A DNA stretch of 64,000 nucleotides from Lentzea aerocolonigenes (GCF_000974445.1 NZ_BBOJ01000023.1:62001-126000); one strand, 5' to 3'; numbered from the stretch's first letter, positions 50,949 through 59,416 are shown. The notes: generated by a model not told the origin, from the letters alone. A program made the numbers and translations.

Positions 50949-53537
50949 CTAGCCAGCGCCGAAGCACACGAACCCGACGGCGGCCGCGTAGGCCGCGTCG
51001 TCGGTGGCCGCCCGTTGCACGGCGGCAAGAGCCTCGGCGGGCGCCATCCCGGCGGCCAGCTTCTGGTGCAGCTCCACCATCACCGGCGCCGTGCCGTCCG
51101 TCGGCACCGGCACGACAGGTGCGATCAACGTCCGAGTCCCCAAGCCCAGCAACGCGGCCGTGAACCCCATCAGCTCATCGCCGGGACGCACCGCGGACTG
51201 CCCGGTGTCACAAGCTGACAGCACCACCCGCGTGGGAGGCTGCCGCAACCGCTCGATGTCGTAGACGGTCAGCGGGCCGTCCGCCAGTTCCAGGGCGCTG
51301 AACAGCGGGTTGTCGACGCGGAACGAGCCGTGCGCGGCGATGTGCGCGAGAGCGGCACCGTCCATTGCGGACGCCACCGCGCTCACGGTCGCCTCCGCGT
51401 CGACGAGCACGCGGCCCGGCACGTGTCTGCTGATGGCCTTGATCTCGGCGGGCGCCGCGGCCATCCGCGGTCCGGCGGCGAGCACCGCCTCGCCCGGCGC
51501 GTCGGGGACCGACGTGGCGCGCAGCCAGACGGACGCGGACGGGGCGACGGTCACCTGGCGGTCCAGCACCGCCCACGGCAAACCGTTCAGCGCGCCCGTC
51601 GGCACCACGACCAACGGACGCCCGTCGACCCGCGCGGCCAACGGCGCCAGCAAACGTTGCGCCAGAAGCGAAGCGGCGTGCGCGGCGGAAGATCGCGCCA
51701 CGGCGAGGTTCGGCAGCTGCGGTGGCAGCGTCACCAGGCGGTGCAGGGCGAAGCGCAGCAACCGGATCTCGCGGACCACGCCCTCCACCGGGCCGAGCGA
51801 GTGCAGAGAAGAGCGGCCGCCGGCCAGCACGACCGCCATCAGCACGCCGTCGTACTCGACGAACTCGATCAGCGCGGCACTTCCCAGGGCAGCGAACAGC
51901 GACCCGACCGACGGCGGTTTGAACACCGCTCCCCCGCCGGACATCTGCCGGGTGAGGTCGCGGACGCGTTGCTCGGCGCGGACCAGCTTGCCGCGCAGCG
52001 CACCGGCTGGTTTCCCTGCCAGCACTGCGGATTCCACGTCCGCGGCCACCGCGCGCAACGATGCCAGGGCGTCTTCGAGGCGCGGATCGTCGGGCGGTGA
52101 CACGGACTTCATCCGCAACGCGCCCGCTCGCCAGCTCTCGGTCCACGACAGCACGCGAGCGGCGTTCCCGGACGCGACGGCGAGCCGCAGCCCCTCCAGC
52201 GCGAGGGCCTGGCCTTGCACACCGGTCGACGCCCGCAGCTCGGCCGCACCCAGCGACACCCGGTACTCGTCCAGCAGCGAGATGCCGCGACGCAGCGCCG
52301 ACGAGGTGCCGCGAACGTCACCGGAAAGCTTGCGCCGCAACGCCTCCGCGTACCAGCCGCGCACGCGCAGCCCGGCCGGTCCGCGCAGCCTCGCGGCGGC
52401 CGCGAGACCGAACTCCTCAACGGCACGAGCGCGGTGACCGAGGTCGGCGGCGACCAGACCGGCGTCGATGCGGGCCTCCAGCGCGGGCAGCCGCCAGTCC
52501 ATCGCGTCCAGTTCCGCGGCGACCCGCGACAGCGCCAGCCGCAACGGCCGGGTGCGGTCGCCGCGCAGCACGGCGGCGTGCAGTTCGAGGTACCGCGCAC
52601 CGGCCGCCCACAGCAGGCGCTGCTCGCGGCGGAACCGGCGCCGCGCCTCGGCCGCGAAGCCCTGCGCCGCGGCGGGATCGTCGTCCAGCAGCGCGATCCT
52701 GGCGCGGAAGTACAGCGCCTCGGACACGCCCAGCGGGTTCTTCAGCGCCTTCAGCTCGGTGATCGCCCGGTCGGCCGCGGCGCGCGCCTCGTCCAGCAGT
52801 GGCACCGAGACGAGCAGCTCCAGCCGGTTCACCAGCAGCACCGGGCGCATCACGTCGAGCCGGCGGTGGACCTCCTCCGCCTTGTCGAACAACGTCAGCG
52901 CGGCGGGCACGTCACCACCGCGGGTCGCCATGATGCCGGCGTTCCAGTGCACGTCGGCGACCCCGAGCTCCTGGCCGAGCTCCCCGAGCAGGGACGCGGC
53001 CAGCGAGAAGTCCGCCGAAGCCTCACGCATGTTGCCCACGTACGCGCGCACGAGGCCGCGGTTGTTCAGAGCGCGCGCCTCGACCAGTTGGTCGCCAACG
53101 CGGCGAGCACCGGCGATGGCCGCGGTGTAGTCGCGCTCCGCGTCGTCGTGGCGGGTCAGGTAGTGGAAGACGACACCGCGTTGCATCAGGGCGGCGACCG
53201 CGTCGGCACCGGTCAGCTCCGGCATCGCGTCGTCCAGAGCCTTCAGCGCGGCCCGGTGCTTGCCCGTGTAGACGAGCACCCACGCGAGACTCATCTGCGC
53301 CAGAGCGGACAACCGGGGCAACCCGGCGGCGGAGGCGATCCTGATCGACCGGCGCAGGTGCCGCGCCGCGCCGGGGAAGTCGTGCATCTCCCGCAACGCG
53401 AGGCCGATCGCGCGTTCGGCGATCGACCATTCCGCCCGATCTTCCGTCGTGCGGAGCACCGCGCGGGCCATCTCCACGGCCGCACGCGGGTTGCGCTGCC
53501 TGGCCTCCAGCGCGTCCTCCGCAGAAAAGTCCGTCAC
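50949..53537 (-). CDS. TPR-CHAT protease (caspase-like)
   Basis: 862 aa. Residues about 1-430 are TPR-like helical repeats: AERAIGLALREMHDFPGAAR, LMQRGVVFHYLTRHDDAERD, EARALNNRGLVRAYVGNMRE. A linker follows, then a C-terminal CHAT (caspase HetF-associated) peptidase at about 560-862. The catalytic dyad is intact: H736 in ALAHIAAHGSFRVDNP and C776 in TRVVLSACDTGQSAVRPGDE. No signal peptide or membrane helix, so it is cytoplasmic. CHAT-TPR proteins are cysteine proteases used in regulated proteolysis and conflict systems. It is divergent from an intracellular subtilisin 77 nt away, with a 14-bp palindrome between. Confidence 0.92.
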   Translation of the reverse strand: MTDFSAEDALEARQRNPRAAVEMARAVLRTTEDRAEWSIAERAIGLALREMHDFPGAARHLRRSIRIASAAGLPRLSALAQMSLAWVLVYTGKHRAALKALDDAMPELTGADAVAALMQRGVVFHYLTRHDDAERDYTAAIAGARRVGDQLVEARALNNRGLVRAYVGNMREASADFSLAASLLGELGQELGVADVHWNAGIMATRGGDVPAALTLFDKAEEVHRRLDVMRPVLLVNRLELLVSVPLLDEARAAADRAITELKALKNPLGVSEALYFRARIALLDDDPAAAQGFAAEARRRFRREQRLLWAAGARYLELHAAVLRGDRTRPLRLALSRVAAELDAMDWRLPALEARIDAGLVAADLGHRARAVEEFGLAAAARLRGPAGLRVRGWYAEALRRKLSGDVRGTSSALRRGISLLDEYRVSLGAAELRASTGVQGQALALEGLRLAVASGNAARVLSWTESWRAGALRMKSVSPPDDPRLEDALASLRAVAADVESAVLAGKPAGALRGKLVRAEQRVRDLTRQMSGGGAVFKPPSVGSLFAALGSAALIEFVEYDGVLMAVVLAGGRSSLHSLGPVEGVVREIRLLRFALHRLVTLPPQLPNLAVARSSAAHAASLLAQRLLAPLAARVDGRPLVVVPTGALNGLPWAVLDRQVTVAPSASVWLRATSVPDAPGEAVLAAGPRMAAAPAEIKAISRHVPGRVLVDAEATVSAVASAMDGAALAHIAAHGSFRVDNPLFSALELADGPLTVYDIERLRQPPTRVVLSACDTGQSAVRPGDELMGFTAALLGLGTRTLIAPVVPVPTDGTAPVMVELHQKLAAGMAPAEALAAVQRAATDDAAYAAAVGFVCFGAG

Positions 53538-53560
53538 GGCATCACTTTATCGGCTGTGGT

Positions 53561-53574
53561 AGCTTGATCAAGCT
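53561..53574. promoter_or_regulatory. Perfect 14-bp palindrome between CHAT and subtilisin genes
   Basis: AGCTTGATCAAGCT is a perfect inverted repeat in the 77-base divergent gap, close to both start sites. It is well placed to be a shared operator that switches both protease genes together. No regulator that would bind it is identified, apart from the cassette's own sigma-like gene. Confidence 0.55.
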
Positions 53575-53614
53575 CGGTCGGGGTGCCCGTCAACGCTGCT
53601 TTAGTGAGGCCGTG

Positions 53615-54814
53615 GTGTCGAAAACGCCAGAAAGCGCGGAGCTTTACCAAAGAGCTTTTCTGCAGCTCATCGCCGAGGACAAGAACATCAGCTTCCACGC
53701 CGAACGCGGGCGTGAATTCCTTTATCGACCCGGCCAGCTGCTCGTCGCCGTCGAGGATCAACAACGGGTCGTCGAAAAGCTCCGGGAAAACAACATCATC
53801 GCGCGACCCGGCGAGGGTTTGGCCGGACTGGCGCGATTGACGTTGCCGAACAACGCGGAGGACATTCCGCGGATTGTTCGCCTGTTGCGCGACCAGCGGA
53901 ACTGGCCGAACCAGCGGATGCCGCTGGTCCAGCCGCACCACGTGATCGTCGGCCACGGCGGCCTCATCATGGGCAACCCCGGCGACCGGCCCTACCCCGC
54001 CGAGCCGCTCCCCGCGCCCAAGGCGGACGGGAGCCTGCGGGACATCAGGGTCGGCATCATCGACACCGGCATCTCCTCCGGCGCCGACAGCGACCACTCC
54101 GGCTGGTTCGCCGAGCGCTACGCCAAGGAGGCCGACGACGTCGACCCCGCCTACAGCAGCGGCGACTTCTTCGCGTTGCAGGGCGGCCACGGCACGTTCG
54201 TCGCGGGTGTCATCCAGAACGCCGCACCCGGCGTCACGTTCGACCCGGAGATCGCGCTCGACCACAACGGCTTCGGCGACGAGGAACGGCTCTGCCGCAA
54301 GATCACCGAGCTGGGCCAGAAGAAGATCAGCGTGCTGAACCTGTCGCTGGGCTGCTTCACCGAGGACGACGTGGCGTCCGAGCCGTTGCGGCGCACGATC
54401 GAGGCGCTGCCGGACGACATCGTCGTGGTCGCCTCGGCCGGCAACCAGGGCACGCAGCGGCCGAGCTGGCCCGCCGCGCTGTGCGGGGTCACCGCCGTCG
54501 CCGCGGCCGAGCAGAAGCGGGACGGTTCCCTCGTGCCCGCGTTCTACTCGAACTGGGGCCACTGGGTCGACGCGTGCGCGATCGGCAACCGGGCGTCGAC
54601 GTACCTCAAGGGCGAGTGGCAGCTGCCGGGCGAGGCCTCCGCGACGCCGTTCGCGCTGTGGGCGTACTGGTACGGCACCTCGTTCGCCGCTCCCCTGGTC
54701 ACCGGACGGATCGCCGCCACGATGGCCGCTGACGGCATCACCGCAGCTCAGGCGCGTGACAAACTGTTGAGCGGCGCGGAGTTCGCACCCGGCTACGGAG
54801 TTTTTGTCAAATAG
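53615..54814 (+). CDS. Intracellular S8 subtilisin-like serine protease
   Basis: 399 aa from GTG 53615 (VSKTPESAELYQ), with GTGAGG 5 nt upstream. Catalytic triad: D150 in RVGIIDTGISSG, H192 in LQGGHGTFVAGVIQ and S356 in YGTSFAAPLVTGR, with oxyanion N277 in VASAGNQGT. The N-terminal 140 residues form a separate domain (FLYRPGQLLVAVEDQQRVVE) that could be an inhibitory prodomain. There is no signal peptide, unlike most subtilases, so it should act inside the cell. It is the first gene of the plus-strand arm; the sigma-like gene follows 54 nt later. Confidence 0.92.
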   Translation: MSKTPESAELYQRAFLQLIAEDKNISFHAERGREFLYRPGQLLVAVEDQQRVVEKLRENNIIARPGEGLAGLARLTLPNNAEDIPRIVRLLRDQRNWPNQRMPLVQPHHVIVGHGGLIMGNPGDRPYPAEPLPAPKADGSLRDIRVGIIDTGISSGADSDHSGWFAERYAKEADDVDPAYSSGDFFALQGGHGTFVAGVIQNAAPGVTFDPEIALDHNGFGDEERLCRKITELGQKKISVLNLSLGCFTEDDVASEPLRRTIEALPDDIVVVASAGNQGTQRPSWPAALCGVTAVAAAEQKRDGSLVPAFYSNWGHWVDACAIGNRASTYLKGEWQLPGEASATPFALWAYWYGTSFAAPLVTGRIAATMAADGITAAQARDKLLSGAEFAPGYGVFVK

Positions 54815-54868
54815 TTGTATCTGGGAGGCAACCCCGGCCTCCGCCAGTTGTGACCGCAAGGAGTCGAC

Positions 54869-55486
54869 GTGAGCTCAGCCTCCCCGATCGCCGCGCTCGT
54901 GAGCGCGGCGGCCGAGGGCGACCAGTCGGCGTGGAACGAGATCGTGGACCGTTACACGCCCCTGGTGGTGTCGGTGATCTACAAGCACCGGCTGCGCCCG
55001 GCGGACGCCGCCGACGTGAACCAGACGCTGTGGCTGCGGCTCGTGGAGCAGATCGGACGCCTGCGGGAGCCGGAGGCGTTGCCGGGCTGGATCATGACGA
55101 CCACCCGCAACGAGTGCCTGCGCGTGCTGCGCGTGCAGCAGCGGACGCACCTGTACGACCCGCTGTCCGAGTCCGACGCGCTGGAGTCGAAGCAGGTGGA
55201 CGCGGACGTGGAGGCGGACCTGTTGGCCGTGGAGCGGCGGCAGGCGTTGCGGGACGGGTTCGCGGAGCTCACCGACCAGTGCAAACGGTTGCTGACGAAG
55301 CTGATGACCGATCCGCCGCCGAGCTACCAGGTCGTGAGCGAAGAGCTCGCGATGCCGGTCGGCAGCATCGGCCCGACGCGGATCCGCTGCCTGGAGAAGT
55401 TGCGGAAAACCCCTGCGCTCTCAGCGTTCCTGGGATCGCCGGCGACGAGAGGAGGTGTGCTGGGTGCGGCACGACTGGGACAGTGA
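54869..55486 (+). CDS. Sigma-70-family factor linked to the protease cassette
   Basis: 205 aa from GTG 54869, with AAGGAG upstream. Region 2: IAALVSAAAEGDQSAWNEIV, DAADVNQTLWLRLVEQIGRL, EALPGWIMTTTRNECLRVLR. Region 4 is atypical: LTDQCKRLLTKLMTDPPPSY, VVSEELAMPVGSIGPTRIRC. It may direct transcription of this locus. The lack of an obvious anti-sigma gene is notable; the next gene overlaps it by 23 nt and could take that role. Whether it is a working sigma factor is inferred from the family. Confidence 0.88.
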   Translation: MSSASPIAALVSAAAEGDQSAWNEIVDRYTPLVVSVIYKHRLRPADAADVNQTLWLRLVEQIGRLREPEALPGWIMTTTRNECLRVLRVQQRTHLYDPLSESDALESKQVDADVEADLLAVERRQALRDGFAELTDQCKRLLTKLMTDPPPSYQVVSEELAMPVGSIGPTRIRCLEKLRKTPALSAFLGSPATRGGVLGAARLGQ

Positions 55487-55907
55487 CGAGGTACTGCTCG
55501 ACGCCTTGCGCGACGCGTTGAGCACACCTTCCGAAGAAGTACCGCCGGAGTTCGTCGAGGCCGCGAAGGCCGCGTTCACCTGGCGGAACATCGACGAGGA
55601 GCTGCTGCTGATCACGTCGTACGACTCCGTGCTGGACGACACGCTGTTCGCCCGTGCGCGGTCGACGGCGACGGCGCGGCAGCTCGTGTTCGACGCGGAC
55701 GGCGTGATGCTGCAGGTCGAGGTGTCGGCCGCGGGGATCACCGGCCAGCTGATGCCCGCGTCCGGAACGGTGACGCTGGTGACCCCGGACGGGGACCACG
55801 AAACCGCGGCCGTCGACGAACTGGGCACGTTCGTGATGGGCGCGGCACCGCGTGGACCGGTCAAGTTCCGGTTCACCGGCGGTTGCACCGATTGGTTCAT
55901 CCTCTGA
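55464..55907 (+). CDS. Small cassette protein, helical start plus beta-sandwich
   Basis: 147 aa from GTG 55464 (VRHDWDSDEVLLDALRDALS); GAGAGGAGG lies 8 nt upstream, inside the sigma gene. I do not recognise a named family. The first 60 residues are acidic and helical (PEEVPPEFVEAAKAAFTW-like stretch, IDEELLLITSYDS). The second half is beta-rich: TARQLVFDADGVMLQVEVS, GQLMPASGTVTLVTPDGDHE, APRGPVKFRFTGGCTDWFIL. It looks like a carboxypeptidase-regulatory-like or anti-sigma-like partner. The overlap with the sigma gene implies coupled translation and a joint function. Confidence 0.75.
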   Translation: MRHDWDSDEVLLDALRDALSTPSEEVPPEFVEAAKAAFTWRNIDEELLLITSYDSVLDDTLFARARSTATARQLVFDADGVMLQVEVSAAGITGQLMPASGTVTLVTPDGDHETAAVDELGTFVMGAAPRGPVKFRFTGGCTDWFIL

Positions 55908-55928
55908 GCACCATTCGAGTGATGGTGC
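55908..55928 (+). terminator. Hairpin terminator of the protease-sigma operon
   Basis: GCACCAT (55908-55914) pairs perfectly with ATGGTGC (55922-55928) over a 7-nt loop, and begins at the base after the stop codon of the small cassette protein. AATTCATTC follows. Confidence 0.6.
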
Positions 55929-56006
55929 AATTCATTCGTTCGGCCCACATCTGCGGCCAGTAGGGTTGTCGACGCTCAGAATTCGCATCTCGAGAGGTGT
56001 GCGGCT

Positions 56007-56807
56007 GTGGTCGATCGAGTCAGCTGGGTTCCGGAAGGCGTCAACGTCGACGTTCCGAGTTCCGCCCGGATCTACGACTACCTGCTGGGCGGCGGACACA
56101 ACTTCGAAGCGGACCGCGAGACGGCAGAGGCATTGATCAGGGTGCTGCCGGTGCGGGACATGGCGCGCCGCAACCGCGCCTACCTCCGGCGCGTCGTCCT
56201 GGAACTGGTGGCTCTCGGCGTCCGGCAGTTCCTCGACCTCGGGTCGGGCATTCCGACGGTCGGCAACGTGCACGAGGTGGCGCACGAGGTCGCACCCGAC
56301 TCGAAGGTCGTGTACGTCGACTTCGAACCGGTCGCGATCACGCACGCCGAGCTGATGCTGGCGGACGAGCCGAACGTGACGGCGGTGCTGGCCGACCTGC
56401 GCGAGCCGGAGAAGGTCGTGGCGCAGGCCAGGGAGATCCTCGACTTCTCGCAGCCGATCGGGCTTCTCGTCGTCGGAGTCCTTCAGTTCATCCCGGATTC
56501 GGACGATCCATGGGGTGTGCTGTCCCGATACGCGGATTCGCTCTCGTCCGGTTCGTACCTGGCGCTGTCGCACTTCACCGCCGACAGCATGCCCGCGGCC
56601 ATGGCGGCCGGCAGGGAGATCTTCGCGCGCACCGCCGAGCCGATCACCCCGCGCACGCGCGCCCGGGTGACGGACATGCTGGCGGGCCTGGAGATCGTGG
56701 AGCCCGGCATCGTGTTCACGCCCGAGTGGCGGCCGGAGACGCCGGAGGACGTCGGCACGGACCCGTCGAAGGCCAACATCTACGCCGCGGTCGGCCGCAA
56801 ACCCTGA
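56007..56807 (+). CDS. DUF574 (PF04672-type) SAM-dependent methyltransferase
   Basis: 266 aa from GTG 56007, with GAGAGG upstream. The family opening is VPSSARIYDYLLGGGHNFEA. Motif I is VRQFLDLGSGIPTVGNVHEV, followed by VVYVDFEPVAITHAELMLAD and PIGLLVVGVLQFIPDSDDPW. The family is abundant in filamentous actinobacteria and its substrates are largely unknown. It shares the TGATG stop-start with the GGDEF gene, so the two are co-translated. Confidence 0.92.
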   Translation: MVDRVSWVPEGVNVDVPSSARIYDYLLGGGHNFEADRETAEALIRVLPVRDMARRNRAYLRRVVLELVALGVRQFLDLGSGIPTVGNVHEVAHEVAPDSKVVYVDFEPVAITHAELMLADEPNVTAVLADLREPEKVVAQAREILDFSQPIGLLVVGVLQFIPDSDDPWGVLSRYADSLSSGSYLALSHFTADSMPAAMAAGREIFARTAEPITPRTRARVTDMLAGLEIVEPGIVFTPEWRPETPEDVGTDPSKANIYAAVGRKP

Positions 56808-58645
56808 TGGCCACCTCGCCCCTCGCACAGCGGTGGGCGGCCGTTCTGATCGAGAGCGCGTACTCGCCGATGTCGCGGCGGAAGCTGACGCAGCACCTCG
56901 AGGAACACGCCGTCCGGCTGCGTGCTGGGCAGGACGCCCACGTCGTCGGGCAGTGGTTGGTGCGCAAGCGTTTCACCGGCCCGGACTCGTTGCGGCGCAC
57001 ACTGGAGGTGCTGTCCGGGCAGTTCCCGGCCGAGGTGCTCGGCGCGCTGGCGTCCGGTTACGTGCGGGCGACGCGCGACCAGTTGTTCACCGAGCAGGAG
57101 AAGGTCAAGAACTCGCTGCTGAAGACCGTCGAGGACGCGCAGCGCGACCTGCACGACAGCGAGGCCCGGTTCGCCCAGGTCTTCGCGACGACGGCGGTGG
57201 GCATCGCGATCTTCGACCTGCAGGGCTGTGTCGTCGAGGCGAACGAGGCCCTGGCGGGCATCCTCGGCCACGAGGAGATGCCCAAGGAGCTGTTCGCCGA
57301 CGCCGACGCGGTGGCGCTGGCCTCGGCGTGCGCGCGGATGATCGCGTCCTCTGTGGACACCGACCGGCGCGAGTGGGAGCTGACGCGCAACAACGGCGAC
57401 TCCGTGTGGGCGAACGTCGTGCTGTCCGTGCTGCGCGGGTCGGACGGCCTGCCGAAGTTCCACGTCGCCCTGATCGAGGACGTGACCGAGCAGCGGATGC
57501 TCCAGGAGTGGCTGCGGCACCAGTCGCTGACCGACCTGCTGACCGGGCTGCCGAACCGCGCGTCGTTCACGGACAAGCTGGAGTCGGCGCTCGCGACCGG
57601 CGAGCCGCACACGCTGGGCTACCTGGACGTGGACAGCCTGACGATCGTCAACGACGGCCTCGGGTACGTGGCGGGCGACGCCGTGCTGGTCGAGGTCGCG
57701 CGCCGGCTGCGGGTCGTGCTGCCGGACGCGGTGGTGGCGCGGGTCGGCGGCGACGAGTTCGTGGTGCTGATCCGCGGCACACCGGACGTCGCGGCGCTGG
57801 CGGCGATGATCGACGACGAGCTGTCGGAACCGGTGTACCTGGAGGGCGCGGGCGTCGCGGTGTCGACGTCGATCGGTTTCGTGCACGCGCAGGGCCCCGG
57901 CGCGGACCCGACCGCGGTGCTGCGGCGGGCGCACTCGACGTTGCGGCGGGCGGAGAAGGGCGGCAAGAGGCAGTGGGCGATCTACGACCACGAGGCGGAC
58001 CTCGCCGACCGGGAGAGGTTCGCCCGCATCGCGGCGATGCCCGGTGCCTTCGAGAACGGCGAGATCTCCGTGGAGTACTCGCCGGTGTCGTGGGTCTCGG
58101 GCTCGACGGCGTTCCTGGAGGCCTCGCTGCGGTGGGGCGCTTCCCGGCACGACGCGGTGGTGGCCTACGCGGACACGCTGGGCCTGGCGGCTCGCGTCGG
58201 GCAGATGGTGCTGACCGACGCCTGCTCCCGCGGCGAGCCGGTGCTGGTGCGGCTGTCCAGGGACCAGTCGCGGCACCCCGACCTGGCAACGCACGTGCGC
58301 ACCACGTTGCGGGCCGCGGACTTCCCCGCCTCGTCGCTGTTCCTGGCGCTGGACGTGCGCTCGATGCCGGACGGCGAGGAGAACCTGGAGGTCCTGCACG
58401 ACATGGGCGTCCACGTCCTGCTGCACGAGTTCGGCGGCGGGTTCGGCGGTCTGTCCACTGTGGATCGCAGTCCGGTGTGGGGCGTCCGGCTCGCACGGCC
58501 GCCGTCGGAACGGCTGGCACGGCGGGGAATGGCGCTGCTGGTGCCGCTGCTGCGGTCGGCCGGCGTGCACGTGATCGGCGGGCCGGGCGATCCGGACGAG
58601 CTCGAGGCTCTGGGCGTGGACCTGACGGTGGGCCTCCCGCCGTAG
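56807..58645 (+). CDS. PAS-GGDEF diguanylate cyclase with degenerate EAL domain
   Basis: 612 aa. An N-terminal helical region (1-115) is followed by PAS at about 118-230 (EARFAQVFATTAVGIAIFDL), GGDEF at about 235-400 (LTDLLTGLPNRASF, GYLDVDSLTIVNDGLG, ARVGGDEFVVLIRG with GGDEF at 314-318) and a C-terminal EAL-like domain. The cyclase active site is intact, but the inhibitory RxxD site is VLPD, so product inhibition may be lost. The EAL part reads AFLEASLRW instead of EALLRW, and VLLHEFGGGFGGLS replaces the DDFGTGYSS loop. It should not hydrolyse c-di-GMP and may only bind it. Cytoplasmic. Confidence 0.9.
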   Translation: MATSPLAQRWAAVLIESAYSPMSRRKLTQHLEEHAVRLRAGQDAHVVGQWLVRKRFTGPDSLRRTLEVLSGQFPAEVLGALASGYVRATRDQLFTEQEKVKNSLLKTVEDAQRDLHDSEARFAQVFATTAVGIAIFDLQGCVVEANEALAGILGHEEMPKELFADADAVALASACARMIASSVDTDRREWELTRNNGDSVWANVVLSVLRGSDGLPKFHVALIEDVTEQRMLQEWLRHQSLTDLLTGLPNRASFTDKLESALATGEPHTLGYLDVDSLTIVNDGLGYVAGDAVLVEVARRLRVVLPDAVVARVGGDEFVVLIRGTPDVAALAAMIDDELSEPVYLEGAGVAVSTSIGFVHAQGPGADPTAVLRRAHSTLRRAEKGGKRQWAIYDHEADLADRERFARIAAMPGAFENGEISVEYSPVSWVSGSTAFLEASLRWGASRHDAVVAYADTLGLAARVGQMVLTDACSRGEPVLVRLSRDQSRHPDLATHVRTTLRAADFPASSLFLALDVRSMPDGEENLEVLHDMGVHVLLHEFGGGFGGLSTVDRSPVWGVRLARPPSERLARRGMALLVPLLRSAGVHVIGGPGDPDELEALGVDLTVGLPP

Positions 58646-58660
58646 CACGGGAGACCCACC
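58627..58660. terminator. Bidirectional hairpin terminator overlapping the coding end
   Basis: GGTGGGCCTCCCG (58627-58639) pairs with CGGGAGACCCACC (58648-58660) with one mismatch; the GGDEF gene's stop lies in the loop. It separates the convergent GGDEF and snapalysin genes. Confidence 0.7.
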
Positions 58661-58669
58661 GGTGTCACA

Positions 58670-59188
58670 TCAGGCAGCGTCCTCGACCGAGGTGAGGTCG
58701 GCCTTGGCGGTGCCGGCGAAGTTCCGCTCGACACGGGACTTCTCCGCCGCGTTCGGGTTCGGGTTGGTGCACGGGACACCGCCGGTGGAGCCCGACATCA
58801 GGCTGGAGCACGGCCCCGGCTTGATGTCCGGCAGACCCAGGATGTGCCCGATCTCGTGGGCGGCGATGCGGATCTTGTTGTAGCCCTGGTCGACCGCCTG
58901 CTTGCCCATCCAGATCTTGCCGTTGCCGAGCGTGGTCGGCTGAGCCCGCGGCCAGCCGGGGTCGGACACGATGGTGAAGTTCGCACGCGTCCCCGCGGCG
59001 GCCTTCTTGATCTGGACGTTCTTCACGCTGGCGTTCCAGACCTTCACGGCCTCCGTGATGTCCGACTCGTACAGAGCCGCACCCGTGGAGTCGTAGGTGA
59101 TGGTGCGAGCTGCTTGTGCGGTGCCCACGACGCCGAGAGACAGGGCGGCGGCGCTGGCCAGCACAGCAATTGTTTTGCGCAGGAACAC
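58670..59188 (-). CDS. Snapalysin-family secreted zinc metalloprotease
   Basis: 172 aa from GTG 59188 (VFLRKTIAVLASAAALSLGV), with GAGGAG 6 nt upstream. Signal peptide at 1-27 (VGTAQA). The short metzincin-like zinc motif is H111-E112-x-x-H115-x-x-G-x-x-D121 (AAHEIGHILGLPDIKPG), where snapalysins use Asp as third ligand. The Cys pair in PGPCSSLMSG and VPCTNPN probably forms the conserved disulfide near the Met-turn. Snapalysins are small milk-hydrolysing neutral proteases of actinomycetes. The frame stays open upstream to 59275, but the ribosome site and signal peptide favour this start. The gap 59189-59467 holds its promoter and a terminator. Confidence 0.92.
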   Translation of the reverse strand: MFLRKTIAVLASAAALSLGVVGTAQAARTITYDSTGAALYESDITEAVKVWNASVKNVQIKKAAAGTRANFTIVSDPGWPRAQPTTLGNGKIWMGKQAVDQGYNKIRIAAHEIGHILGLPDIKPGPCSSLMSGSTGGVPCTNPNPNAAEKSRVERNFAGTAKADLTSVEDAA

Positions 59189-59416
59189 AGGAATCTCCTC
59201 GCAATGCAGGGTAATTGCTCCCCGACTGTATCGGCGCGGCGTTGGCGCACAAGAAGAGTCAAGTGTCAAAAGCACGGCGCGGTTCAGTGCGTTCGTAGGT
59301 GTTCCCGGGGTCGCGGGGGCGGTGCACGCCTTGCGGCTAGCGGAAACACGACCTACTAGTGATGTTCTCGCCGCGCGGCGCCACGAACAGGTGGCCGCCA
59401 GTCGGAGGAATAACTG

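Noticed and set aside
48490-50967. FAD oxidase reading frame extended to 825 codons
   Set aside because: The added part is antisense to the uncharacterised gene at 50137-50931 and has no oxidase similarity; the family N-terminus begins at 50043.
53564-53614. Longer start for the subtilisin (from the frame's first possible codon)
   Set aside because: It would place coding sequence over the palindrome and promoter and has no ribosome site; GTG 53615 has one at proper spacing.
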